Positions 30,191 through 40,239 of a stretch of DNA of 40,698 nt are shown here, in pieces. How positions within the stretch are numbered: the stretch's first letter is position 1; each line of letters starts with the position of its first letter. The stretch is from Patescibacteria group bacterium (GTDB lineage Bacteria; Patescibacteriota; Minisyncoccia; UBA6257; JAKLIH01). The notes below the pieces were generated by a model. The model searched no databases and was not told where the DNA came from. It saw nothing but the letters and a program-made list of their open reading frames with translations. Location: positions 1 through 40,698 of the forward strand of contig JAKJEE010000003.1 in NCBI GenBank assembly GCA_022705625.1, read 5' to 3'. The position numbers and the translations under genes are program-made.

Positions 30191-30236
30191 AAAACTAATC
30201 TATTTCAAATATTCAATTTGGGTTGGTTTTTTTGTA
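30191..30236 (+). terminator. Possible terminator after murC
   Basis: AAACTAATC pairs with GGTTGGTTT using G-T pairs, followed by seven T. The loop is about 20 nt; a weak candidate. Confidence 0.45.
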
Positions 30237-30319
30237 ACATTTTAATATATTTTTCGTCTTCATATATACGAGTAAAACTCGCTTATTTGTTTCTCTGAAA
30301 AATAAAATTAAAATAGATT

Positions 30320-32071
30320 ATGAAAACCATTAAAAAATATTACAAAATTTTAATTCGACAATACAAAAAACAATTTACGCTATTTATTTTGTTTTTATGT
30401 TTGGGTTGAGGATTAAGTTCTATTCAGCCCTTATTTTTTAAATGATTTACTAATTCAATTATTGATGAAAATTGAGGCTATATGCTCCAATTATTAATTA
30501 TTTTTATCTTCTTTAGTTTTGCCCACAATATAGCTGGTGTTTTAGCTTGACGATTTATGGGCTATTTACGCATTTTTATTTCCAGAGATATTCGATTAAA
30601 AGTATTTAAAAAATTGCAAGATTTAGATATGAGCTATCATATATCTCATAGTACTGGCAATACCATCAGTATTCTTAAGAGGGGAGATAGCGCCGTTGAC
30701 GATGCCATAGTAATTTTTCATATGTTTTTGTGGGGGCCATTAATTACTTTTAGTATTTCATTAGCTATCTTGTGGGGTATTCACTGAGCCTTTGCTGTTT
30801 CCGTTTTAGTTTTTGCCATCATTTTTATCATTATATTACAAAAACTATTATCTAATAATCTAAAATGGCGCCGAGCTTATCACGAGCAAGAGGATAATAT
30901 TACTGGCAAAATTACCGACAATCTCATGAATATGATAACCGTTAAACATTTTGCCAAAGAGCAGTGAGAACATAATCGTTTAACTGACTTTTTTAAACTA
31001 TGAACTTCAAACTATTTGGACTATGATAAAAGTTTTCGCTACATGGATTTTATATCTAATATTATCGCCACTATCAACATTGTACTGGCTTTATTCTTAG
31101 GCTATTTTTATTTTAAACAAAATGTTATCACAATCGGTGATTTTGTGTTATTATTTGTAATGATCACACGCATCAATGATGAACTTCGTTATTTAGTATA
31201 TAACTATCGTGAATTTAATCGATCATTGGTTGATGTGGAAAAGTATATCAATATTCTTGAAGAAGAACCAAACATCAAAGAACCAGAAACCAAAATAAAA
31301 ATTAATAATATCAATCCAACCATTGAATTAAGAAAAGTAACTTTTAATTATCCAGATAATACCAATCAAGTATTTAAAAATTTAAGTTTTAAAATCAAGC
31401 CCAAAGAAAAAATTGCTTTAGTTGGTAAATCAGGCGCAGGCAAAACTACCATTATCACCCTTCTGTTACGTTTTTATGATGTAGTTTCCGGTGGAATATA
31501 TATTAACGGTCAGAATATTAAAGATTTTAAAAAAGAAGAATTAAGATCACTGTTTGGCACCGTTCCACAAGATCCAATTATGTTTAACGAAACTATTAAA
31601 TATAATGTTTGTTATGGTAAATCCGAAGCCACCATGGCTGAATTAATTATGGCTTGCAAATTGGCTAATATTTATAATTTTATTGATTCATTACCAGCTA
31701 AATTTGAAACTCAAGTTGGTGAACGAGGAATTAAATTATCGGGTGGGCAAAAACAAAGATTAGCTATTGCCAGAGTTATTTTAAGCAATCCTCAAATTAT
31801 TATTTTTGATGAAGCTACCTCTCAACTTGATTCTGAGTCAGAAAAAGAAATCCAAGATGCTTTTTGAAAAATTGCTAAAGAAAAAACCACGATTATTATT
31901 GCTCATCGTTTATCTACTGTTATCAAAGCCGATCGAATTATTGTTTTTGATCAAGGTAAAATTGTTGAATCGGGAACTCATGAAGAATTATTAAAACTTA
32001 ATCGCAAATATTGTAAACTTTGAAAAATTCAATCGGCCAATATTAGTATCAACAGCAATATTATTAAGTAG
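30320..32071 (+). CDS. ABC exporter, fused membrane and ATPase domains
   Basis: 583 aa half-transporter of the MsbA/LmrA type. Six helices (about 20-310) are followed by an ATPase domain. Walker A is GKSGAGKTT, the Q-loop is TVPQDP, the signature is [14 protein letters not shown] (intact, unlike the exporter at 5068), Walker B is [12 protein letters not shown], and the H-loop is IAHRLST. TGA-coded Trp join four standard-code pieces. It acts as a dimer in the membrane; the substrate may be lipid, peptide or drug. A TAG stop precedes two GC-rich palindromes. Confidence 0.9.
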
Positions 32072-32079
32072 TTAACCAA

Positions 32080-32108
32080 AATCGAGCGCCCCCAGGGGGC
32101 GCTCGATT
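32080..32108. repeat. GC-rich perfect palindrome 1
   Basis: Perfect 14-bp arms around a single central A at 32094. The inner 10 bp of each arm (GAGCGCCCCC) is shared with palindrome 2, and the outer 4 bp (AATC/GATT) is different. It lies 8 nt after the ABC-exporter stop. Confidence 0.9.
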
Positions 32109-32141
32109 GGCAACAAGATTGATTAAATATAGCTTTTTAGC

Positions 32142-32174
32142 TCAACAGAGCGCCCCCAGGGGGCGCTCTGTTGA
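32142..32174. repeat. GC-rich perfect palindrome 2
   Basis: Perfect 16-bp arms around a central A at 32158. It has the same inner 10 bp (GAGCGCCCCC) as palindrome 1, but the outer arms are TCAACA/TGTTGA. The centres are 64 bp apart. A T-tract (GATTTTCGGG) is poor, so a plain terminator is not the best explanation. Confidence 0.9.
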
Positions 32175-32257
32175 TTTTCGGGTGTTCTATTAGGTTTTAT
32201 ATTTTTGACCCTTGATTTTCATTTTTGACTTTTGATATTTGACTTGTCATTAGTGTC

Positions 32258-32286
32258 TTGTCTTTTGACAAAAAATATGATACAAT
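32258..32286 (+). promoter_or_regulatory. Promoter of uvrA
   Basis: TTGTCT, 17-nt spacer, TACAAT, 29 nt before the ATG. Upstream (32190-32250) lie degenerate TTTTGAC/TTTGAT repeats like those near ftsE. Confidence 0.55.
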
Positions 32287-32315
32287 TGATTAATTTAAAA
32301 ATTCAAAAATTTGTT

Positions 32316-35186
32316 ATGACTAGCCAAAATTCAAAAAAATCGATTGTTCAGGATACAATTAATTTTTACGGAGTTAAAGCCAATAATTTAAAAAATATTG
32401 ATGTTAAGATTCCCAAAAATAAATTGGTAGTTTTTTGTGGAGTATCAGGTTCAGGCAAAACATCATTGGCTTTTGATACTATTTACGCCGAAGCGGAACG
32501 TCGTTATGTGGAATCGTTATCATCGTATGCTCGACAATTTTTAGGGGTTAAAGATAAACCAAATATTGATAAAGCCGAGAATCTATCACCAGCCATTTCA
32601 ATTGATCAAAGATCATTAATGCGTAATCCACGATCAACCGTTGGCACGATTACCGAAATTTATGATTATTTAAGAATTTTATATAGCAATATCGGCGAGC
32701 CATTATGTCCAAATTGCCACCAACCCATTCAAAGTCAAACTGTTAGTCAAATTGTGAACCATATTTTAAAATTACCAGCCAAAACCGAATTTTTAATTCT
32801 ATCGCCAATTTTCCAAGACAAAAAAGGTGAAAACAAAAATGTTATTGATGAAATATACAAGTTAGGGTTTCCCCGCGGTCGTTTTGATGGTCAGATTTGA
32901 AAATTAGAAGAATTATTAGAGAAAGATATTGATAAAAATAAAAAACACACTTTAGAAATTGTGATCGACAATTTATCAATTGTTAAAGACATTGAACGCA
33001 ATCGCATATCTAGCTCAGTGGAATTAGCCCTCAAAATGGGCAAGGGTATTATTTATGTTAGTATTCAGAAAGGCGATTTAAATGTAATTAAAAACGATCC
33101 ACAATATAATTTTTCCAATCAAAATGACAGTGACATTATTTTTAGTGAACATTTCGCCTGCAACACTTGCGGTTTCAATATGCCCAAAATTGAACCACGC
33201 CTTTTTTCGTTTAATAATCCGATTGGGGCGTGCAAACGTTGCACTGGTATTGGTAACTTAATCTCGGTTGATCCTGACTTGATTATCCCTAATAAAGATT
33301 TAACACTCGATGAGGGCGCTATTCATGCTTGAGCTGGGGCTTCACATCGGATTGGTCGTCAAGGCTATTTTTGGTGATTATTAGCAGGTTTAGCCGAAAA
33401 ATATAAATTTTCTCTTAATGTGCCTGTTAAAAATTTGCCCGAAAATATTTTGCATTTAATTTATTATGGCGACAAAGATCAAGGTGGAGATTTTGAAGGG
33501 GTAATAAATAATTTAGAACGACGTTGAAAAGAAAGCGATTCTGAATGAACCAAAAAAGAAATTGAAAAATATATGCACAATACCATTTGTCCAGAATGTA
33601 ATGGTTTGCGACTAAATAAATATGCGCTCAGTGTGTTTATTAATCATAAACACATTGCCGATATCAATCAAATGACAGTCGATGAGTCAATAGAATTTTT
33701 TAATAATTTAAAAAATCATATTACTGGTTCGAAAAAAGAAATTGCTACGCCGTTAATTAAAGAGATTTTAGCTCGGCTCAATTTCTTAAAAGATGTCAGT
33801 TTAAATTATTTAACCATTTCACGTGAATCAACCACTTTGTCGGGTGGGGAAGCGCAAAGAATTCGTTTAGCCACTCAAATTAGTTCTGGACTTTCCAATA
33901 TCATTTACGTTTTAGACGAGCCATCAATTGGCTTACATCCCCGTGATCAAAAACGATTAATTGATAATTTAAAAAAATTAAGAGATTTAAACAATACTGT
34001 AATTGTGGTTGAGCATGATGAACAAACAATTATGTCGGCCGATTGAGTTATTGAAATTGGTCCGAAAGCTGGTAAATTTGGTGGTGAAATAGTTTTTCAG
34101 GGCACACCCAAAGAATTGTTAAAATCGAAAACATTAACCGGCCAATATTTGAGTCAAAAACTTAAAGTCGATTTAAACAAGGACAAAAAACGTAATCAAA
34201 ATTCGGCTAGTATTTCGTTAGTTGGCTGTAACAAACACAATTTAAAAAATATTAATGTTGAGTTTCCTTTGGGAAAATTAATTGGTGTAACTGGTGTGTC
34301 CGGTTCAGGTAAATCAACATTAGTAATGGATGTTTTGTATCCAGCGATTATAAAATATTTAAAAATGAATTCCGACAATGATGTTGCTTATCAAGCCATT
34401 AAAGGCGTTGGCAATATTGATCGCTGTATTTTAGTTGATCAGGAGCCGATTGGTCGCACTCCTCGGTCTAATCCGGTAACTTATATTGGCATATTTAATT
34501 ATATTCGTGATCTATTTTCTAAAACCGAATTAAGTAAAATGCGTGGTTATGATGCCGGCCGATTTAGTTTTAATGTTAAGGGTGGTCGATGCGAATCATG
34601 CCAAGGAGATGGTTATAAAACCATTGAAATGTATTTTTTGCCTGATGTTTATACTGTTTGCGATGAATGCCATGGCACTCGTTTTAATGATGAAACCCTG
34701 GAAGTCACCTTTAAAGATAAAAATATTTCTGATGTTTTAGAAATGAGTGTTGATGAGGCGTTAAAATTTTTTAAAGACATTCCGATTATTAAAAATAAGT
34801 TACAATTATTAAGTGATGTTGGCTTATCATATATGAAATTAGGTCAATCCTCGACGACTTTATCAGGCGGTGAAGCTCAAAGAGTAAAATTAGCGGAAGA
34901 ATTATCTAAACGTGATACTGGCAAAACTTTATATATTTTAGATGAACCAACTACGGGTCTTCATTTTGATGATATTAAAAAGTTATTAAATATTTTAAAT
35001 CTATTAGTAGAAAAAGGTAATACGGTGATTGTGATTGAGCATGAATTAGACGTTATTAAAAATTGCGATTATATTATTGATTTAGGCCCCGAAGGTGGCA
35101 ATCAAGGTGGTGAAGTTATTGCTACTGGCAGTGTTAAAGACATAAAAAATAACAAAAAAAGTTATACGGCTAAATTTTTAAAGTAA
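32316..35186 (+). CDS. uvrA: Excinuclease ABC subunit A
   Basis: 956 aa, full length for UvrA, the damage-recognition ATPase of nucleotide excision repair. It has two ABC modules. Module 1: Walker [16 protein letters not shown], zinc finger [13 protein letters not shown], signature [13 protein letters not shown], Walker [11 protein letters not shown]. Module 2: Walker [11 protein letters not shown], zinc finger [14 protein letters not shown], second [10 protein letters not shown], Walker [11 protein letters not shown]. Six Trp are TGA and one is TGG, including RRWKESDSEW where both W are family-conserved aromatic positions. The ATG at 32316 is preferred over an upstream in-frame start because it follows the promoter. 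No uvrB/uvrC is in the window. Confidence 0.96.
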
Positions 35187-35214
35187 TTTACTTATTTTAA
35201 AAATGTGATATACT
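35187..35214 (+). promoter_or_regulatory. Extended -10 promoter of the zinc-ribbon gene
   Basis: TTTACT, 16-nt spacer, TATACT with a TGA extension directly before the -10. A strong Shine-Dalgarno (AAAAAGGAGAAGG) follows. Confidence 0.55.
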
Positions 35215-35246
35215 ATATTTAGAAATTTTTTAAAAAGGAGAAGGAA

Positions 35247-35399
35247 ATGAATATCATACAAGCGATTATTGATTTTCTGTTCCGCCCAAATTTGAAACAA
35301 TTCAAATGCCCTGCTTGTAGGGCTAAGTTTAAAGGGGAAGTAGATGAAGAAGAAGGGTTTTTCCAGTGTCCTTACTGTGGGAAAAAATGGGGAATTTAA
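35247..35399 (+). CDS. 50-aa zinc-ribbon protein
   Basis: 50 aa. After a hydrophobic N-terminal helix (NIIQAIIDFLF), two CxxC pairs (CPAC and CPYC, 20+ residues apart) form a zinc ribbon like those of rubredoxin-type or TFIIS-type mini-proteins. The last residues are KKWGI, with W as TGG. It has one of only two clear Shine-Dalgarno sites in the window (AAGGAG, 7 nt before the ATG), its own promoter and its own terminator, so it is probably well expressed. The role is unknown; RNA/DNA binding or metal storage is possible. Confidence 0.8.
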   Translation: MNIIQAIIDFLFRPNLKQFKCPACRAKFKGEVDEEEGFFQCPYCGKKWGI

Positions 35400-35408
35400 A
35401 GCCAATGT

Positions 35409-35446
35409 AAAACCGTGAGCTAAACGTTAAAAGTTCACGGTTTTTT
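35409..35446 (+). terminator. Rho-independent terminator after the zinc-ribbon gene
   Basis: AAAACCGTGA/TCACGGTTTT, a 10-bp stem with a ~16-nt loop, then T6. Confidence 0.82.
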
Positions 35447-35508
35447 GTTATGTTTATTGTATTTTTTACATTTTTTTGGTATATTTAACTCAATATTCAA
35501 TAATATAT

Positions 35509-36522
35509 ATGCTCGAAGATATATTAAATAAATCAGTGCCTGATTTAGAAGTTCGTGAAAATTCAAATAAAACTTTTAGAATGTTAGCATCCAAAACTGC
35601 TGATTTTTTTAATGGTTTTATTGATATTTTAATTAAATCTAAAGATATCTCGCAACAGCAAGAATTAATCGAAGAATTAATCAGCTCTTTGCCAGTGCCT
35701 ATGCAAAAATTATATAAAAAAGGGGTAGAATCTTTTCTAAGACAGGTCAAAAAAAATCATGAAAATTTAGAACAAACTAAAGGTAAAGAAAAAGAATTAT
35801 TAATGATTGGGCTTATTAAAAGTATTCTTATTCAAACTAATAATTATAGTGATGCTAATTTGAAGATTACATTTAATAAAATGATGGCCGATCAACAGCA
35901 TTTTGAATATTCAGAATTAGTACCAGGAATTCCTATGTTAAAAATTAATAATGAGTTTTTACAGTTGTTATCGGGCAATGTAGAAGATTTTGGTATGTTT
36001 TGTAGTACACCCGTAATATCATTTATTGTAAGTGGCGCCGATGATGTTTCTGACAAAATTTCTAAACACGAACTAAGCCATTGTATTTTTTATTTTTTAA
36101 CAAAGGATAATTATTTAAGAGAAGCCAATGATATAGAGAAAAATAATTTTCAATGATTTTGCGAAGAAATTGTCGGGTATATTTTAAGTAAAGATTTTAA
36201 AAAACGAGATTTTGTTAAAAAGTATGTTTTTGGTGATTCCTCTAATTTGAATGGGGTATTTTTGCAGTTAGATGACCAGGAGTCCCTTAAAAAAGTCAAC
36301 GATATTTTAAAGGCAATATTTATGTTTATGATGTCCGGCCATCGTTTAAATATTAAAATGGATAATTTTATTTACCCCTGTTTAATTTCTAGAAATTTCG
36401 ATGAATTATTAGACAATTGTGGACGCATTGTGCCTCAAGCTGAAACCAAAAAGATGATAGAAGAAATAGAGACCGAAAAAATAGATTTAGACAAATTAAT
36501 TGATGATTTTTGTCAAGATTAA
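35509..36522 (+). CDS. Putative HExxH metallopeptidase-like protein
   Basis: 337 aa from the ATG at 35509; a TTG at 35476 would add 11 residues that look non-coding. Helical and charged through residue ~170, then KHELSHCIFYFL with His187, Glu188 and His191 forming HExxH. A downstream W(TGA)FCEE (Glu219/Glu220) could give the third zinc ligand. The TGA lies after the HExxH, so the standard code would cut the possible third ligand off. No signal peptide. It does not resemble the HExxH protein at 750. The family is unknown and peptidase activity rests on the motif alone. It precedes an unknown gene and groES. Confidence 0.6.
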
Positions 36523-36584
36523 AAAATATTTGATTTTTTAGATTAATTTTGTTATATTTCAATACATAATCCTAAAATATTATT

Positions 36585-37061
36585 ATGTTCAATCCAAATA
36601 TACCAAATCAACCCGATAATAACATTGGTTTAAATCAAAGTGAATTATTGGATCAAATTGTTGGTATGTTCAATTCTGATGTGTTTATTAGTGGCGTTAA
36701 CGATCATTTGCAGATTTCTACTATTGATAACAACAAGTATCAATTAACTTTTAAAAATAATGAAGCCAATGAGCTAAAACAAACTGAAGGCGATTTCGAA
36801 ACTATTATCGGATTGTTAGCTAAAATAAAGTCCGAACTTTATCAAAATCAAGCAATGTCTTATGGTGATACCTTGGTGTCATTAACGCCAGAAATGAGAT
36901 CAATATTTTCAGATAAGCTTGAAGTAAAATCTGACCAACTCAGCGAAAATGGTCCAACCTATAAATTAAAGTGGAGTAACAAAATAATCCTGGAAAATTA
37001 TTCGGAAAGTGAATTAGTCAAAGTTTTAAATAATTTAATTTATATTTTTAATAATAAATAA
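36585..37061 (+). CDS. Hypothetical protein upstream of groES
   Basis: 158 aa, Asn/Gln/Ser-rich at the start (MFNPNIPNQPDNN), then a mixed alpha/beta region. No Cys and no signal peptide; one Trp (TGG). Its stop is 31 nt before groES, so the two are probably co-transcribed. I recognise no family. Confidence 0.65.
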   Translation: MFNPNIPNQPDNNIGLNQSELLDQIVGMFNSDVFISGVNDHLQISTIDNNKYQLTFKNNEANELKQTEGDFETIIGLLAKIKSELYQNQAMSYGDTLVSLTPEMRSIFSDKLEVKSDQLSENGPTYKLKWSNKIILENYSESELVKVLNNLIYIFNNK

Positions 37062-37092
37062 AGGTCGTTAATAAAAATTTAAAATAGCCATT

Positions 37093-37389
37093 ATGCAAAT
37101 TAAAAAAGTTTTAAATGACAATATTTTGTTGGTAGTTGCCAACCAAGAACAACAAACTTCTTCTGGCATTTTGATTCCTGATTCCGCCAGCGACAAACAC
37201 ATTCAAAAAGGTAAAATTGCTTTTGTTGGCGAAGGAAGAGTAAATGAGAAAGGAGAAAGAAATAAAATGTCAGTTAGTGTTAACGATGAAGTTTTGTTTG
37301 AAAAGGGATATAATTCTCAAGAGATTAAAATCGATGATAAAACTTATCTTAAAATTTCGGAATCCGACATTATTGCCATTTTAGAGTAA
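37093..37389 (+). CDS. groES: Co-chaperonin GroES
   Basis: 98 aa. GroES caps the GroEL chamber during protein folding. MQIKKVLNDNILL matches the first strand. The mobile loop is QTSSGILIPDSA, with the hydrophobic GIL that docks on GroEL, then GKIAFVGEGR, VNDEVLFEKGYNSQEI and SESDIIAIL at the end. No Trp. Unlike the usual tight groESL pair, groEL starts 171 bp downstream after a possibly structured leader. Confidence 0.93.
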   Translation: MQIKKVLNDNILLVVANQEQQTSSGILIPDSASDKHIQKGKIAFVGEGRVNEKGERNKMSVSVNDEVLFEKGYNSQEIKIDDKTYLKISESDIIAILE

Positions 37390-37559
37390 TTATTTAAACC
37401 GAACAATTTATAAAAATATTATTTTTACAAATTGCGGAGTTCTCACGTCAAGTTTACTGATTATTTTTTAAGTCGAATGATGGTTTTAAAAATCTGCCGC
37501 AAAACTCACACTTTCTATCGTAATTTGAGTGCAGAGTGAAGCGGGATAAAATTTATACT
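37390..37559 (+). promoter_or_regulatory. groES-groEL gap with promoter and possible leader structure
   Basis: 170 non-coding bases. TTGCGG (37432-37437) can pair with CCGCAA (37497-37502) across a 59-nt interior. Downstream, TTGAGT, a 16-nt spacer and TAAAAT (37525-37552) look like a promoter whose start would fall at or next to the groEL ATG, giving a nearly leaderless message. No CIRCE operator is present. The structure and the promoter are both predictions. Confidence 0.35.
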
Positions 37560-39188
37560 ATGAGCAAAAATATTATTTTTGATGAAAAAGCCCTTCAAAG
37601 TTTAAAATTAGGTATTGATAAATTAAATAATGCCGTTAAAATTACATTAGGGCCGAAAGGGTCAAATGTTATTTTAGATAAAGGCTTTGGTTCACCACAT
37701 ATAACTAACGATGGAGTCACAATTGCTAAAGAAATTGAACTCGAAGATAAAATCGAAAATGTTGGAGCTTCAATTGTTAAAGAGGCCTCTGAAAAAACTA
37801 GCGAAAATGCTGGTGATGGCACTACATCTGCTATTGTGTTGGCTACCGCGATGATTAGTAATGGTATTAAAAATATTGTTGCCGGCGCTGATTCAATGTC
37901 AATTAAACGAGGAATGGATAAGGCCAGCCAAAAAGTGATTGAACATTTAAAAGAAATTTCTAAAGAAGTTTCTAAACAAAATGAAATTTCAGATGTAGCT
38001 ACCATCTCAGCTCGCGATCGAAATATTGGTGATATGATTGCTAATGTTATTAATAAAGTTGGTAAAGATGGTGTGGTTACCGTTGAAGATGCTCAAACCG
38101 TTGGTCTTACCTCCGAGATTGTTGAAGGATTGCAATTTGATCGTGGTTATGTATCACCTTATATGGTGAGCAATACTGAAAAAATGGAAGCCGTATTAGA
38201 CGACCCTTATATTTTAATCACTGACCAAAAAATTTCGGCGATTAAAGATTTGTTACCACTACTTGAAAAACTAATGCAATCCGGTTCAAAAGAACTATTA
38301 ATTATTTGCGAAGATTTAGATGGCGAAGCTTTAGCTACATTGATTTTAAATAAAATTAGAGGTATTTTTAATACCGTAGCTGTCAAAGCACCGGGTTTTG
38401 GCGATCGCCAAAAAGAAATGCTTCAAGATATTGCAATTTTGACTGGTGCAACCGTCATTACGCCTGACTTAGGAATGAAATTAGAAAATACTAATGTTAA
38501 TATGTTAGGCCACGCTCACAAAGTTATAATTAATAAAGACAATACAACAATCGTTGATGGTAAAGGTGAGAAAAGCAAAATTGACGAACGGATCAATCAA
38601 ATTAAAAAACAATTAGAAAATGCTGACAGTGAATTTGATAAAGAAAAATATCAAGAACGTTTAGCTAAATTATCGGGTGGGGTAGCAATTATTAAAGTTG
38701 GGGCTCCATCGGAAATAGAACAAAAATCAATTAAGGATAGAATTGACGATGCAGTTAGGGCTACCAAATCAGCAGTTGATGAAGGGGTTGTCCCTGGTGG
38801 TGGTGTGGCTTTAATTCGTTGCTTAAATTCATTGGTCAATGTTGAAACTATCAACGAAGATGAAAAAATTGGTGTTGATATTATCAAAAAATCATTGGAA
38901 TCACCGATCAGACAAATTGCTGAAAATTGTGGTATCGATGGATCAGTAGTAATTGATAAAGTAAAAAATGAACCAGATGTTTGGTTTGGTTATGATGCTG
39001 ATAAATCCGAATATGGTAATTTAATGACCAAGGGAATTATTGATCCCACCAAAGTTGTGCGTTTTGCCTTTCAAAATGCTGTATCGGTGGCGAGTATGTT
39101 TTTAACTACTAAAGCCGTTATTGTTGAAAATCCAGAAAAGAAAGATTGTAATTGCAATCACGATCATTCGATGGACAGCGAATACTAA
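37560..39188 (+). CDS. groEL: Chaperonin GroEL
   Basis: 542 aa, normal length. It forms the folding chamber with GroES. The family hallmarks are all present: VKITLGPKGSNVILDKGFGSPHITNDGVTIAKEI, NAGDGTTSAIVLA (the ATPase Asp), VVEGLQFDRGY-like, KAPGFGDRQKEML, LSGGVAIIKVG, and EGVVPGGGVALIR. The C-terminus is unusual: in place of the flexible GGM repeat it ends in KKDCNCNHDHSMDSEY, a Cys/His/Asp cluster that could bind metal inside the chamber. The ATG at 37560 (MSKNIIFDEKA) is preferred to an upstream GTG-type start. The single Trp is TGG. Confidence 0.96.
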   Translation: MSKNIIFDEKALQSLKLGIDKLNNAVKITLGPKGSNVILDKGFGSPHITNDGVTIAKEIELEDKIENVGASIVKEASEKTSENAGDGTTSAIVLATAMISNGIKNIVAGADSMSIKRGMDKASQKVIEHLKEISKEVSKQNEISDVATISARDRNIGDMIANVINKVGKDGVVTVEDAQTVGLTSEIVEGLQFDRGYVSPYMVSNTEKMEAVLDDPYILITDQKISAIKDLLPLLEKLMQSGSKELLIICEDLDGEALATLILNKIRGIFNTVAVKAPGFGDRQKEMLQDIAILTGATVITPDLGMKLENTNVNMLGHAHKVIINKDNTTIVDGKGEKSKIDERINQIKKQLENADSEFDKEKYQERLAKLSGGVAIIKVGAPSEIEQKSIKDRIDDAVRATKSAVDEGVVPGGGVALIRCLNSLVNVETINEDEKIGVDIIKKSLESPIRQIAENCGIDGSVVIDKVKNEPDVWFGYDADKSEYGNLMTKGIIDPTKVVRFAFQNAVSVASMFLTTKAVIVENPEKKDCNCNHDHSMDSEY

Positions 39189-39194
39189 AAAATT

Positions 39195-39230
39195 AACCCG
39201 CCAACCAGTCAAACTGGTTGGTGGGTTTTA
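39195..39230 (+). terminator. Rho-independent terminator after groEL
   Basis: A 15-bp stem with one G-T pair (AACCCGCCAACCAGT / ACTGGTTGGTGGGTT), loop CAA, then TTTT. Confidence 0.88.
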
Positions 39231-39295
39231 ATTACTTGCTTTTTTTAAAAAAATTATTTAAAATATAAGTAATAAAGTAATAACTAAATCTGATT

Positions 39296-40090
39296 ATGAA
39301 TATAAAAAATCGCAAAATGCTAACTATTTGGCTATCGATAATCTCGATATTATTCTTTTTATTTATTTTTCAAAAGGTATTTTCTGCCTATCCAGAATAT
39401 CTACGGCTTGATACAGTTACCAGCAAACCGATTGATGTATCAATATCTCGATCTTTTCATGGTTCAAAAAATATTACTAAAAAAACGAATAACTATAAAA
39501 CCTGTATTAATCAATCAAATGGCGTAGTCAATTGTTTATCATTTTGTCCCTCCTTCGACACTGAGGGTAAATATTGTCCACCAGAAAGTGCAAAAATATA
39601 TGCTGTAAATCAAGAAGGCAAAAAATATAAAGATATTATTGTTACCAACCATTCTTATTATTTTAATTATGCCTTAGCGAAATTTTTTGGTTTTACTCAA
39701 TACAAAACGAGTGAAGTATTAACTAATAGTACTAGCCGTTTTAATGCACCTCGAGTAATCGCTTTTATGGATAATCAAAATATTGCTGATTCAAAAAATA
39801 ACAAAATGTGCAATGGCGTTATAACAATAGAAAAAGCATTGTTAGGCTTTGCTAAAACCACCTCCAGCAGTGGTAAGGTTACCATTCATAAAAATATACC
39901 AGCTATATATTTTTATGTTTCAAGATATGTTTATCCAATTAGCAAAGATGAAGACTGTATTGATTTTGGTATCCCTATGGATATAATTGAGCCAGTCATT
40001 AGCGATAACATTAAAAAATATTTACCAACTGATTTTGATATAGATAAAATCAATTATTATTTCCTAGATATTAGCAATTTTCCCAAATAA
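39296..40090 (+). CDS. Secreted or anchored hypothetical protein
   Basis: 264 aa. A hydrophobic N-terminal segment (about 8-30, ending VFSA) is a signal peptide or anchor. The mature part has Cys pairs in its first third (CINQSNGVVNCLSFCPSF..YC) and single Cys later, suggesting disulfides. YYFNYALAKFFGF and IPAIYFYVSRYVYPI are aromatic-rich strands. Its single Trp (IWL) is TGG. I recognise no family. It is preceded by a possible promoter (TTGCTT-N17-TAAAAT, 39236-39264) and followed by a terminator. Confidence 0.65.
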   Translation: MNIKNRKMLTIWLSIISILFFLFIFQKVFSAYPEYLRLDTVTSKPIDVSISRSFHGSKNITKKTNNYKTCINQSNGVVNCLSFCPSFDTEGKYCPPESAKIYAVNQEGKKYKDIIVTNHSYYFNYALAKFFGFTQYKTSEVLTNSTSRFNAPRVIAFMDNQNIADSKNNKMCNGVITIEKALLGFAKTTSSSGKVTIHKNIPAIYFYVSRYVYPISKDEDCIDFGIPMDIIEPVISDNIKKYLPTDFDIDKINYYFLDISNFPK

Positions 40091-40101
40091 AATTATTTTT
40101 T

Positions 40102-40140
40102 ACCACTCCAAATAATATTAATTGAAGTGGTTTTTTATTT
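40102..40140 (+). terminator. Terminator after the 39296 gene
   Basis: ACCACT(CCAA)..(TTGA)AGTGGT stem with one mismatch and an AT loop, followed by a long T-rich run. Confidence 0.7.
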
Positions 40141-40159
40141 TTTTAATTAACGTTGGCAC

Positions 40160-40188
40160 TTTACAAATTAATAAAAATATGGTATAAT
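40160..40188 (+). promoter_or_regulatory. Promoter of the tandem-repeat surface protein
   Basis: TTTACA, exactly 17 nt, TATAAT; 51 nt of leader precede the ATG. Confidence 0.8.
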
Positions 40189-40239
40189 ACGGTTGATAGT
40201 TTTATAACTTGAAATTAATCAAAAATTAAACCAAAATTT

